From JAFGED01 sp964551295 (lineage in GTDB: Bacteria > Chloroflexota > Anaerolineae > B4-G1): 64,000 nucleotides of DNA. Position 1 is the first letter of the stretch. Every line of letters starts with the position of its first letter. The DNA lies in the NCBI GenBank assembly GCA_964551295.1, contig CAZKDJ010000001.1:11517-75516 (forward strand), written 5' to 3'. The notes under the pieces were generated by a model. It ran no database searches and was not told the DNA's origin. It saw only the letters and a program-made list of their open reading frames with translations. The position numbers and the translations under genes were made by a program. Of this stretch, positions 8,480-16,758 are shown one piece after another.

Positions 8480-10453
8480 ATGCATTTTGCAGCCCCTTCC
8501 CGTCTCCGCATACTGTTGGGCCTAGCCGGCCTCCTGCTGATCACGGCCTGGATCTATGTCCCGGCGCTCAATTTCGGCTTCATCTGGGACGATCCCCTGT
8601 GGTACAGCCGCGTCATCGACAAGACCTTCGCGCAGCTCGTCAGCCCCATGGCCGACTATCACATGTACCGGCCAGCGCTGGTAGTCTACAACTGCCTCTT
8701 TCTGACCCCAGACGACACCTTCGCCGCCCCCATGCTACACGCCGCCCAGATCGGATGGCACTCGCTCAACGTCTGCCTGCTCTACACGCTATGCCGTCGC
8801 CTGGGCCTGGGAAGCTGGGCGGCCTTTACAGCAAGTCTGCTGTTTGCCTGGCATCCCTTTTCGCACCAAGCGGTCGCCTGGTCCGCCCCGGCGCAGCCGC
8901 TGGCGGGCACCCTACAACTGGGCACGTTTGTGACGTATGTCCGGGCTCGCCGTGGGCGCAAGAGTTCTCTGCCAGTCACCAGCATCAGCATCCTGCTGTT
9001 CCTCCTCGCCCTTGCGGTGCAGGAGAACTCTGCGGCACTGTGCCTGCTGCCCCTGCTCATCGAGTGGGTACTGCGTCGATCACCGAGCGCCGACCCGCAT
9101 CCGAGCGCCCCGGTCTGGCGCAGGATCCCCTGGCTGGCCCTGGCCTACCCCTTTATCGCGGTCGGGTTTGGCGTACTCTGGCTACTGATACCGCGCCAAT
9201 CTGGATTCACAGCCCTGGCTTTTGAGAGAGAGGTGCAACTGTACCTCATCCAGGGCTTTATCTTTCCACTCTTGGGACGACCTGCCGGCTACGCACCCGG
9301 ACACACGCCTGCTCCGGCGGCGATCTTGGTCCTGTTTGGCTGTGCCCTCCTCTGGCTGCTGGCAGCCGCCTGGCGCGCGGGGCGGATCCGTCAGGCCGTG
9401 CTGGCACTGGCGTGGAGCCTGTTCGGGATCATCGTGCCCGCCACCCAACTACACGATAGTTACGTCAGCATCGCGTCCCGGCTGTTCTACCACGCCGGCC
9501 CGGGCGTGGCCCTGCTTTGGGCCTGCGCCCTCCTACCGCCGGCGAGCGACTCGACCTCCCGGCGCCTGTGGCGAACGGCAGGGATCACAGCACTTTGCCT
9601 CATCGCCATACAGAGCGGTTTGCTGCTGGTGGGCTTTCAGCAGGCATACGCCGCCGGCACCGCGCATCTGGCCAAGTTCGTCCAGTCCACGCGAGATGGA
9701 GGAGACCGCCTGCTGTATGTCAATTTTCCCAGCCGCTACACGCTCAAGCGCCCGCCCTACCCCATAGGCCACTGGCGCGTCATCCTCGCACCGGGATCGG
9801 TAGACCTGGGTGCTTTCGCCGCCAGCGCCACCGGCCAGCACCCGCAGACCCTCTCTCGCCACATGCCCTGGATAGACGCAGGTCCCCGCGGCGCTGGGCC
9901 TTATCAGATCGACATGCGCGGCGAGCTGGTGCCTCCCGAGCAACTCTACCAGTTGGCCCACCAAGTAGACGACATCTATCTATCGCGCTATCACTCCGAC
10001 GGCACCTTCGAGCTCCAGTGGGCGGGAGCCATCGCCACACCCTCAAACCAAGATTGCCAAATGGCCACCTTCGGGCGGACGCTGTGCCTCCAAGACGCCC
10101 AGGTCGAGCGGCAGCCGGACCGATTAAGCGTCACCCTGACCTGGCGCGGCCTCTCGCCCGTCCGGCCTCACGACACCGTCTTCGTCCACCTGGGCCAACC
10201 CGGTCAAGCACCCATCGCCCAGACCGACGGCGACTTTTGGCTGGGCATGCTTCCGTTGCCCAACCTGGCACCAGGAGACACCATCCGGGAGCAGCGTCCT
10301 GTCCCGCTGCCTGAAGAAATGCCTCCAGATCAACACGAGATCAGGATCGGCGTGTACAACCGTCTCACCGGCGAGCGCTTACCCGCCGCGACGCCCCAAG
10401 GCTCCCGGCTGCCCGACGACGCGGTTACCATCCACTTCGATCAGTCTCACTGA
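8480..10453 (+). CDS. Polytopic membrane protein with C-terminal beta-sandwich domain (GT-C-like)
   Basis: 657 residues from the ATG at 8480. The first membrane helix is followed by FGFIWDDPLWYSR, with an acidic Asp-Asp pair in the first outside loop as in GT-C enzymes, and about ten more helices run to residue 420. The soluble part ends in the shared domain (about 550-645) with DTVFVHLGQPGQ and PDQHEIRIGVYN, although the PTSxW motif is degenerate here. It is a paralogue-like relative of the four upstream genes but has its own promoter. It is probably an outer-face glycosyltransferase or a relative without that activity; no family-specific catalytic motif beyond the acidic pair is visible. 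Confidence 0.7.
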   Translation: MHFAAPSRLRILLGLAGLLLITAWIYVPALNFGFIWDDPLWYSRVIDKTFAQLVSPMADYHMYRPALVVYNCLFLTPDDTFAAPMLHAAQIGWHSLNVCLLYTLCRRLGLGSWAAFTASLLFAWHPFSHQAVAWSAPAQPLAGTLQLGTFVTYVRARRGRKSSLPVTSISILLFLLALAVQENSAALCLLPLLIEWVLRRSPSADPHPSAPVWRRIPWLALAYPFIAVGFGVLWLLIPRQSGFTALAFEREVQLYLIQGFIFPLLGRPAGYAPGHTPAPAAILVLFGCALLWLLAAAWRAGRIRQAVLALAWSLFGIIVPATQLHDSYVSIASRLFYHAGPGVALLWACALLPPASDSTSRRLWRTAGITALCLIAIQSGLLLVGFQQAYAAGTAHLAKFVQSTRDGGDRLLYVNFPSRYTLKRPPYPIGHWRVILAPGSVDLGAFAASATGQHPQTLSRHMPWIDAGPRGAGPYQIDMRGELVPPEQLYQLAHQVDDIYLSRYHSDGTFELQWAGAIATPSNQDCQMATFGRTLCLQDAQVERQPDRLSVTLTWRGLSPVRPHDTVFVHLGQPGQAPIAQTDGDFWLGMLPLPNLAPGDTIREQRPVPLPEEMPPDQHEIRIGVYNRLTGERLPAATPQGSRLPDDAVTIHFDQSH

Positions 10454-10548
10454 CCTCTTCGCGAGGCCAACGGAACTCGCCGTCCGGCACTGTGCAACTC
10501 TCGTGATCCATTCCCCGTAATCATCACAGGAACTCGCACATTCGCGTC

Positions 10549-10579
10549 ATTCGTGATAAAATCCTTACGAATCACGAAT
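10549..10579. repeat. Inverted repeat between genes
   Basis: ATTCGTGA (10549-10556) and TCACGAAT (10572-10579) form an 8-bp perfect inverted repeat with a 15-bp centre, just upstream of the gene at 10608. The centre contains TAAAAT, a possible -10. The rest of 10454-10607 shows nothing else recognisable. Confidence 0.5.
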
Positions 10580-10607
10580 TCACCAAGCCAGCGACAGGAG
10601 CCAACCG

Positions 10608-11903
10608 ATGAGCGAAAACAGATCACGGTCCACTCTCTGGCCGCCCCCGCCGGACTTTGCGCCCATCCCCTCGCAAGTCGAAGGCATCGAGCTCTACGCG
10701 CCTGCACCGAAGGAGGAGGTCGAGGAGACCCGTACCTTCAAGTGCCGCCAGTGCGGTGGCACCATCTCTTACAGCGCCACGCAGCGCCAACTGACCTGCC
10801 CCTACTGCGGCAGCGAGCAGCAGATCGACGCCGAGGCGGTGGGGCGCAGGGCGGACGAGTTCGAGTTCACTTTGGAGACGATAGAACAGGCGCGCCACGG
10901 CTGGGGCGAGGCACGGCGGGAGCTGGTGTGCGAGTCATGCGGCTCGGTCGTCGCCGTCGCACCGGATATATTGACCAGCACCTGCGCCTTTTGTGGCTCC
11001 AACCACGTCCTGGCCCGCGATGCCTCCGGGGACGTGCTACGCCCCACGACGCTGATTCCCTTCGCCGTCGACGAGGCGCAGGTCCAGGCCAAGGTGCGGG
11101 CCTGGCTGGGCCGCGGCTGGATGCATCCTCCCCAACTGCGCAACGTGAGCGCGCTGAAGAAACTGGCCGGCGTCTATCTGCCGTTCTGGACGTTTGACAC
11201 CCACGTCAGCGCCGCCTGGAAAGCCGAAGTCGGCACCAGGGAAACCGAGCGCTATTTTAGCGACGGCGAGTGGAAGACGCGCACCGTCATCAAGTGGCAT
11301 TGGAGATCGGGCCGCGTGCACGTGCCCATAGACGACTACCTGGTGCCCGGCACGAGCAAGATTAGCCGCGTCATCCTGAGCAAAATCGAGCCTTTCAACC
11401 TGGGCGGGTTGGTGGAATATGACCCCGGTTACCTGGCCGGCTGGCAAGCCAAGCTGTACGACGTGCAGCTTCCGCAGGCGTGGGAGATCGCCAAGGCAGG
11501 CATCCGCGCCAAGACCAAGAACGCTTGCCACGACGACACCGGCTCCTCCCACGCGCGCAACATGCGGATGACGGTCGATTTCGGCGACGAACGCTGGCGC
11601 TACATCCTGCTGCCCGTCTATCTGGCCTCCTATCCCTTCAGCAAGCGCACCTTCCAGGTGATGGTCAACGGCCAGACGGGCAAGGTGGCCGGACAAAAGC
11701 CAATCGCCTGGCTGCGGATTTGGCTGGCCATCGCAGCGCTGCTGATGCCGGGCGCGTGCCTGGGATTAGCCGGGCTGCTGTTGGCGATAGCACTGCCTCC
11801 CGCCGGCATCGTGGGACTGGCGATCGGCTTTATCCTGCTGATCGCCGGCTTCATCGGGTCGATCATCACCTTCCAAAAGGCCCGCACATCAGAAGAAGTG
11901 TAG
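10608..11903 (+). CDS. Membrane protein with two N-terminal zinc ribbons
   Basis: 431 residues; AGGAG lies about 8 nt before the ATG. Two zinc ribbons are visible: CRQCG with CPYCG at about residues 46-68, and CESCG with CAFCG at about 107-132. A soluble domain of about 230 residues follows, with WRSGRVHVPIDDYLVPG and a C-terminal half rich in beta pattern, then two membrane helices (about 375-420). The cytoplasmic ribbons with C-terminal anchors suggest a scaffold or regulatory protein. Relatives are often loosely labelled as helicase-like because of the ribbons, but no helicase motif is present here. The next gene is a shorter relative, so the two probably work together. Function unknown. 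Confidence 0.7.
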   Translation: MSENRSRSTLWPPPPDFAPIPSQVEGIELYAPAPKEEVEETRTFKCRQCGGTISYSATQRQLTCPYCGSEQQIDAEAVGRRADEFEFTLETIEQARHGWGEARRELVCESCGSVVAVAPDILTSTCAFCGSNHVLARDASGDVLRPTTLIPFAVDEAQVQAKVRAWLGRGWMHPPQLRNVSALKKLAGVYLPFWTFDTHVSAAWKAEVGTRETERYFSDGEWKTRTVIKWHWRSGRVHVPIDDYLVPGTSKISRVILSKIEPFNLGGLVEYDPGYLAGWQAKLYDVQLPQAWEIAKAGIRAKTKNACHDDTGSSHARNMRMTVDFGDERWRYILLPVYLASYPFSKRTFQVMVNGQTGKVAGQKPIAWLRIWLAIAALLMPGACLGLAGLLLAIALPPAGIVGLAIGFILLIAGFIGSIITFQKARTSEEV

Positions 11904-11905
11904 GC

Positions 11906-11965
11906 GCGATTGAAAATCGCACACGGTTTGTCATCCTGTGGGACAAGATGGCATCTTGTCCTACA
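11906..11965. repeat. Two intergenic hairpins (boilerplate repeats)
   Basis: GCGATT-gaa-AATCGC (11906-11920) is a perfect 6-bp hairpin. It is followed by a 13-bp arm hairpin at 11937-11949 / 11953-11965 with a GGC loop and one G-T pair; the core GGACAAGAT / ATCTTGTCC is perfect. No T-run follows, so these look like dispersed palindromic repeats rather than terminators. Confidence 0.7.
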
Positions 11966-11988
11966 CGATACAAGACACGGAGACTGAG

Positions 11989-13086
11989 ATGCAGGACTCA
12001 ACACAAGAACAACTCGAAACCGACGTAGCAGCGATATGGGGCACGCCGCTAACAGCGGTACGCTGCGCCCATTGTGGGGAGGCGCACCTGGTCAAGGACG
12101 TTCCGCCGCGTTGCCCCTTCTGCCTGGAGGGGCCGGTCGAGTCGCAGCCCGCCTTCCTGCCGGAGGAACCGCCGGAACAGGTCGTGGACTATCAGGTTTC
12201 CGGGGCCGGGCTTCGCGCCGCGCTGGAGCGCTGGTCGAAAGGTGTCTGGTTTCGTCCCAGCGATATGCAGGCCGACGGCATGGCGCAACGCGCGCAACGC
12301 TACTTGATCCCCCTGTGGCTGGTGGATGGACAGGTGCAGGCCACCTGGCGGGCCGACGTGGGTTTTGACTACCAGGTAGTGAGTTCCCAGGACCGCTACC
12401 GCGATGGCGCCGGGTGGAGATCGCAGGAGGTGAAAGAGACGCGCGTGCGCTGGGAGCCGCGCGTGGGCCGCCTGGAGCGAGAGTACGAGAACCTCCCCGC
12501 CCCCGCCCTCGACGATCACCACAAGCTGATGGGCCGCCTGGGCGAGTACAACCTCAGCCGACGCAGCGCCTACACTCCCGACATCGTGGCCGACGCCGAC
12601 GGTGGCGCCGTGCGCGTCCCCACCCTGGAGCCGGAGGCCGCTTGGCCCGGCGCACAGACCGCTTTCGTGCGCGCCGCCCAGGCCGAGTGCCAGGAAGCCG
12701 CCGCGGCCGACCACGTGCGCGACTTCACGGTCGACGCCCAGTACAGCGGCTTGAATTGGACACTGCTCCTGCTACCCGCCTATGTCACCTGGTACGAGGA
12801 AGGCGGACGGGTCTGGCCCGTGCTGGTCAACGGGCAGATCGGGCACGTGAGCGGCGCGCGGTGGGCCTCGGCGCGCAAGGCCAAGGTAGCATCGTTCGTC
12901 ATCGGCGCGGTGGCCCTGCTCCTGATCCTGCTGGGCGGCCTGCTGTCGGTAGCCGGGCTGCTCTTTCCACCGTTGATCGCCGTCGGCGGCGTCATCCTGC
13001 TCGTGGGCGTGCTGCCCGCGCTGGCCGCCCCCATCCCCGTCATCGCCGCGTGGGCGTACAACCGAGGGTCGGAGCAAGAGACCTGA
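11989..13086 (+). CDS. Zinc-ribbon membrane protein, relative of the upstream gene
   Basis: 365 residues from the ATG at 11989; an in-frame GTG at 11938 falls inside the hairpin and is rejected. One zinc ribbon is visible near the N-terminus (CAHCG then CPFC, about residues 25-48). The body repeats features of the neighbour at 10608: FRPSDMQADGMAQRAQRYLIPLW parallels its VSALKKLAGVYLPFW stretch, and the line LLPAYVTWYEEGGRVWPVLVNG parallels LLPVYLASYPFSKRTFQVMVNG. Two C-terminal membrane helices span about 300-350. It is probably the product of an old duplication that lost the first ribbon. Function unknown; likely membrane-attached with the ribbon inside the cell. Confidence 0.68.
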   Translation: MQDSTQEQLETDVAAIWGTPLTAVRCAHCGEAHLVKDVPPRCPFCLEGPVESQPAFLPEEPPEQVVDYQVSGAGLRAALERWSKGVWFRPSDMQADGMAQRAQRYLIPLWLVDGQVQATWRADVGFDYQVVSSQDRYRDGAGWRSQEVKETRVRWEPRVGRLEREYENLPAPALDDHHKLMGRLGEYNLSRRSAYTPDIVADADGGAVRVPTLEPEAAWPGAQTAFVRAAQAECQEAAAADHVRDFTVDAQYSGLNWTLLLLPAYVTWYEEGGRVWPVLVNGQIGHVSGARWASARKAKVASFVIGAVALLLILLGGLLSVAGLLFPPLIAVGGVILLVGVLPALAAPIPVIAAWAYNRGSEQET

Positions 13087-13147
13087 CGCCTTGTAGTGCC
13101 AGGGCACGCAAACACTTGTCGGGCAGAGCACACTGCAAGATATAATT

Positions 13148-13984
13148 ATGAAGTACTACGAACACTACGAAGACGTCTACGAAGCAGCATTGGCTGCCGG
13201 CGTGGATAGGTACAATAACCCACTCGAAGGGGATTTCGATGATCTATTCATACGCTCCTTGTTGCCGCCAAGTGGCCAAGTGCTAGACCTGGGGTGCGGG
13301 GAGGGCCTGTACTCTCTGTCGTTTGCGGCTGCGGGCTACAAGGTGATAGGTGTCGACATCTCCTCGTCCGCGGTGGAGTGGGCACGACAGCGTGCCACGG
13401 AACAAGGAATGACCAACGCTCACTTTAGGGTTGGTGACGTCACGGCGCTGGACGATTTCGCTAATGAGCAGTTCGATGCAGTCCTGAGCGTGCATTGTTA
13501 CCATTGTCTTTCGGATGCCGGCGACCGAGTCGCCCATCTACGGGAAGCTTGGCGCGTGCTCAAGTCAGGGGGAGTTTTCGTGTTTGACAATATGGCAGCT
13601 CCGTGCGAAGAGGATATGTCACAATTCCAGACTTGGCATACCGAGAGAGGCGGGCAGGTAGAAGAAGAGGAGACCGGAGTGACCACGACGATAGAGGCCA
13701 CGCCGCCTTTTTCCACCCATCGGCTAGCCAGGTCAGAGCCAGTCGAGTTCGAGATCGCCACCGCGGTGGCGATGGCCCACCGATTCTACAGCAGGCTGGA
13801 GCACGTTCTTGATCAACTGAACGAAATCGGATTTGAGATTCTAGTGGCCGAGGAGCGAGCGCCCGACCCATCACGCATTTCCGAGATAAAGTTCGTGCAC
13901 GGTGATAACGTCATCTATGCCAGAAAACAAATACAGCCAGTACGTCGCTCCACACACGCCTCAGACGAAAGCACCGGAGCTTGA
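13148..13984 (+). CDS. Class I SAM-dependent methyltransferase
   Basis: 278 residues. Motif I is clear (VLDLGCGEG, about residues 45-53), followed by the acidic end of strand 2 (VIGVDIS), a motif II-like DAVLSVH and a WRVLKSGGVFVF post-motif. This is a Rossmann-fold methyltransferase of the Methyltransf_11/25 type. The substrate cannot be read from sequence. Codon use is noticeably less GC-biased than in neighbours on both sides (more A/T at third positions), which suggests recent acquisition or low expression. A TATAAT at 13141-13146 lies directly before the ATG, too close to serve as the -10 for this start unless translation begins later. Confidence 0.8.
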   Translation: MKYYEHYEDVYEAALAAGVDRYNNPLEGDFDDLFIRSLLPPSGQVLDLGCGEGLYSLSFAAAGYKVIGVDISSSAVEWARQRATEQGMTNAHFRVGDVTALDDFANEQFDAVLSVHCYHCLSDAGDRVAHLREAWRVLKSGGVFVFDNMAAPCEEDMSQFQTWHTERGGQVEEEETGVTTTIEATPPFSTHRLARSEPVEFEIATAVAMAHRFYSRLEHVLDQLNEIGFEILVAEERAPDPSRISEIKFVHGDNVIYARKQIQPVRRSTHASDESTGA

Positions 13985-14025
13985 CCGCTGAACAAAACAA
14001 GCTACTCTCAGTAAGGAGGATTCCC

Positions 14026-14535
14026 ATGGATCGTGGACGTAGATCGAGTATAGCCACCGGGCTGGTATTGATCCTGGTCGGCGCGCTGGTCTTTGCCGCC
14101 CAGCTCGTGCCAGGTTGGGACGAATGGTTCGCGTGGCCGCTGTACATCGTCGGCATCGGCGCCGTGCTGCTGGTCATCGGCCTGCTGACGCACGTGCCGG
14201 GCCTGGCCGTGCCGGCCTGCATCGTCGCCGGCATCGGCGGGCTGCTGTACTACCAGGACGTCACCGGCAACTGGGAGAGCTGGTCCTACGCCTGGGCGCT
14301 GATCCCCGGCTTTGTCGGGGTGGGCGTCATCGTCGCCGGCCTGCTGGAGGGCAAGCTCCGCAAGCCGCTGCGTGAGGGCGGGCAGTTGATCCTGGTCAGC
14401 CTGGTCCTGTTCCTGGCCTTTGGGTCGTTCTTCGGCCTGATCGGGCTCGGCCCGCTGGGGCAGTACTGGCCCGTGCTTCTGATCGCTCTGGGCGTGCTGA
14501 TCCTGTTCACCCGTCTCATCTTTCGCCGGCGATAG
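14026..14535 (+). CDS. Small polytopic membrane protein
   Basis: 169 residues from the ATG at 14026, with an excellent Shine-Dalgarno AAGGAGGA (14013-14020). Five or six hydrophobic segments are visible, starting with IATGLVLILVGALVFAAQL and ending LIALGVLILFTRLIFRRR. The repeating LILVGxxxFxxxL pattern matches the small DUF5668-type helical hairpin modules found in cell-envelope stress proteins of the LiaF kind. The following gene carries the same type of module fused to a beta domain, so the pair probably forms one membrane sensing or regulatory unit (inference). Confidence 0.65.
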   Translation: MDRGRRSSIATGLVLILVGALVFAAQLVPGWDEWFAWPLYIVGIGAVLLVIGLLTHVPGLAVPACIVAGIGGLLYYQDVTGNWESWSYAWALIPGFVGVGVIVAGLLEGKLRKPLREGGQLILVSLVLFLAFGSFFGLIGLGPLGQYWPVLLIALGVLILFTRLIFRRR

Positions 14536-14559
14536 AGGACGTTTCACCGGAGGTAAACC

Positions 14560-15357
14560 ATGCGAAAAGGCACGCTATTCTGGGGCGCCATCCTCATCTT
14601 GCTCGGCATCCTGTTACTGATCAACTCCTTTGTCCAGATCGACATCGGCAAGTTCTTCTGGCCGCTCATTCTGATCCTCCTCGGCCTGTGGGTGCTGTGG
14701 GGCGTCTTTAGCACGCCGCGCACACTGGAGACGGAGGAGGCAGTGATCCCCCTCGAAGGCGCGCGCCAGGCGCGCATCCGCATGCGCCACGGCGTCGGAC
14801 GGCTGCGCGTCGGCGGCGGCGCCAGGCCAGATGAACTGCTCTCCGGCTCCTTCGGCGGCGGGCTGGAGCAGCGGGTCAAGCGAGCGGGTGACACGCTGGA
14901 CATCGAGGTAAAGGTGCGGGTATCGGCGGCCCACTTTCCGTTCCCCTGGATGTGGGGGCCGCGCAGCACGCTCGATTGGACGGTGGACCTGAACGAGGAG
15001 ATCCCGCTCTCACTGAACCTGGAGACCGGCGCCAGCGACACGAGCCTCGACCTGACCGACCTGCGTGTGACCGACCTGCGCGTGCAGACGGGTGCCAGCG
15101 CGACAAAGATCACCCTGCCCGCAGATGCTGGGTACACCAAGGCCAGCATCAGCTCCGGCGCGGCCTCCGTCCAGGTGCGCGTGCCGGAGGGCGTGGCGGC
15201 GCGGGTCAAGGTCAGCGGCGACATGGCCGACATCCGGGTGGACAAGGGCCGCTTCCCGCGCGCGGGCGGCGTGTACCAGTCGGAGGATTACGCCACGGCG
15301 CAGAACAAGGTTGATATCGCCATCAACACCGAGGTCGGCTCTGTCTCGGTGCGGTAA
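14560..15357 (+). CDS. LiaF-like protein: membrane hairpin plus toast-rack beta domain
   Basis: 265 residues with a GGAGGT Shine-Dalgarno before the ATG. Residues 5-48 are two membrane helices (GAILILLGILLLINSF and FFWPLILILLGLWVLW). The rest is a repetitive beta-rich domain (GASDTSLDLTDLRVTDLRV, then GAASVQVRVPEGVAARV), typical of the DUF2154 / toast-rack fold found in LiaF and related envelope-stress proteins. In Firmicutes LiaF restrains a sensor kinase; no kinase is next to it here, so that role is not implied. It is coupled by short spacing to the small membrane protein upstream. The stop lies 3 bp from the convergent gene on the other strand. Confidence 0.72.
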   Translation: MRKGTLFWGAILILLGILLLINSFVQIDIGKFFWPLILILLGLWVLWGVFSTPRTLETEEAVIPLEGARQARIRMRHGVGRLRVGGGARPDELLSGSFGGGLEQRVKRAGDTLDIEVKVRVSAAHFPFPWMWGPRSTLDWTVDLNEEIPLSLNLETGASDTSLDLTDLRVTDLRVQTGASATKITLPADAGYTKASISSGAASVQVRVPEGVAARVKVSGDMADIRVDKGRFPRAGGVYQSEDYATAQNKVDIAINTEVGSVSVR

Positions 15358-15360
15358 CGT

Positions 15361-16023
15361 CTACCTCTGGGGCCTACCAAAGAGGGCGTCCAGCAGCGCG
15401 TCGAACGCCATCACCGCCCGTCGGGCAGAGCGGGTGCGATAGGGGCGCGGCCAGTTGCGAGCGCCGTGCAGCAGGTGCGCCTCCAGCACGTACAACTGCC
15501 AGCGACCGCGGAACTGCTCCGGGTAGCCGGTCACCTCCACCTCCTGCTCCAGCGACACCCAGAAATCCAGGCGCATGGCGTTGCGCCGCAACAGCGCGCA
15601 GGGCAAGCGTGCATCGTGATGCTCTAGGGTAAAGTAACATGAGCGCCGCACGCGGTGCACCTCGGCCACCTTGCCCCGTGTGGTAAAGAGCCGGTCGGGC
15701 AGTGCAGTCTCCAGAGAAGCACTCACTTCCGACAACGGGACGATCTGCTTGATCAGGCGGACCTGTGTGACGAACAACTGCCAGCGACCGCGGAACTGCT
15801 CTGCATAACCGGTCACCTCGACGACCTGGCCGACGCGTATCCAAAAGCCGATCTGCGCTGCATAGCGTCGCAGCAACGCACAAGGCAGGCGCTCATCCCA
15901 ATCGGCCAGGGTGAAATAGCACGAGCGCCGCACGCGGTGCACCTTCACCACCCGTCCGCGCGTGGTAAAAAGCTGGTCGGGTGATGCCGTCTCCAACACC
16001 GCGCAAACCTCCGCTAGTTCCAT
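15361..16023 (-). CDS. Tandem OB-fold protein (two nearly identical domains)
   Basis: 220 residues from the ATG at 16023, preceded by GAGGG; an in-frame GTG at 16035 is less likely. The protein is two copies of an about 90-residue unit. Each has LFTTRGxVxxVHRVRRSCYF, then LPCALLRR, then EVTGYxEQFRGRWQL. The layout resembles the OB-fold nucleic-acid-binding domain at the N-terminus of exonuclease VII large subunit and the tRNA anti-codon OB folds. The copies are so similar in DNA (period 282 bp) that the duplication must be recent or kept uniform. It is likely a single-stranded nucleic-acid-binding protein; no catalytic domain is present. Confidence 0.65.
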   Translation of the reverse strand: MELAEVCAVLETASPDQLFTTRGRVVKVHRVRRSCYFTLADWDERLPCALLRRYAAQIGFWIRVGQVVEVTGYAEQFRGRWQLFVTQVRLIKQIVPLSEVSASLETALPDRLFTTRGKVAEVHRVRRSCYFTLEHHDARLPCALLRRNAMRLDFWVSLEQEVEVTGYPEQFRGRWQLYVLEAHLLHGARNWPRPYRTRSARRAVMAFDALLDALFGRPQR

Positions 16024-16056
16024 AGTTTCCCTCACACGCCGGATCGGTAATCCGAC

Positions 16057-16692
16057 CTACACTGGCACAATCGCGATCTGGTCCCGCGCCACGACCTCTG
16101 CTGCGAGCGTTCCGCTAAACGTCTCTTGCAGCGCCGTCTCGAAAGCCAGGAAACGCTCGACGGCAAAACGCGCGTGCACCGTCACCTCTGCCGCGAATTC
16201 CTCGTCCAAGATCTCGCCGCCGTGCGCTGCGACGAGCCGGCGCAGCCACTCGAATCCGCTGTACGGCGTGACGACCTGCACGACGTGGGTCAGGACCTTG
16301 ACGGCACGCGGCAGGGCGGCCAACACCGCCCGCACCGCGTCGCCGTAGGCGCGCACCAGCCCGCCCGTGCCCAGCTTGGTGCCGCCAAAGTAGCGCGTCA
16401 CCACCACGGCCACGTCCCCCAGGCCGCTGCCCTGCAGCACTGCCAGCGCCGGGCGGCCCGCCGTCCCCGGGGGCTCCCCGTCGTCGCTGCAATGCGCGAC
16501 CACCGTCGCTCCGTGCCCCACCAGATAGACGGGCACGTTGTGGGTCGCGTCGGCGAACTCGGTCTTGATGCGCGCGACAAAGGCCTTGGCCTCTTCGATC
16601 GTGAACACCAGTGCGGCGGTGGCGATGAAGCGCGAGTTGACCACCGTCATCTCGATCCGCGTCTCTTTGGCCGGGATCGGGTAACTCCCCAT
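16057..16692 (-). CDS. yigZ: YigZ/IMPACT family protein
   Basis: 211 residues, the usual length for bacterial YigZ. The UPF0029 signature is complete: HCSDDGEPPGTAGRPAL followed by VVVTRYFGGTKLGTGGLVRAY (residues about 66-117), then the smaller C-terminal ferredoxin-like domain. YigZ relates to yeast/mammalian IMPACT, a regulator of translation through Gcn2 binding, but its bacterial role is not firmly known. GGAGG precedes the ATG and a TATAAT on the same strand (16721-16716) may be its -10. Confidence 0.9.
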   Translation of the reverse strand: MGSYPIPAKETRIEMTVVNSRFIATAALVFTIEEAKAFVARIKTEFADATHNVPVYLVGHGATVVAHCSDDGEPPGTAGRPALAVLQGSGLGDVAVVVTRYFGGTKLGTGGLVRAYGDAVRAVLAALPRAVKVLTHVVQVVTPYSGFEWLRRLVAAHGGEILDEEFAAEVTVHARFAVERFLAFETALQETFSGTLAAEVVARDQIAIVPV

Positions 16693-16758
16693 TACAGAAA
16701 CGCCTCCAACGACGTATTATACAGCACCACAAACACTAGCTGTCTTCTACAGAGCTTG

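Noticed and set aside
10608..11903. PriA-like helicase
   Set aside because: Only zinc ribbons are shared with such annotations; no Walker or helicase motifs and two C-terminal membrane helices.
13141..13146. TATAAT as -10 of the methyltransferase gene
   Set aside because: It ends 1 bp before the ATG, so transcription would begin inside the gene; no second start codon is close.
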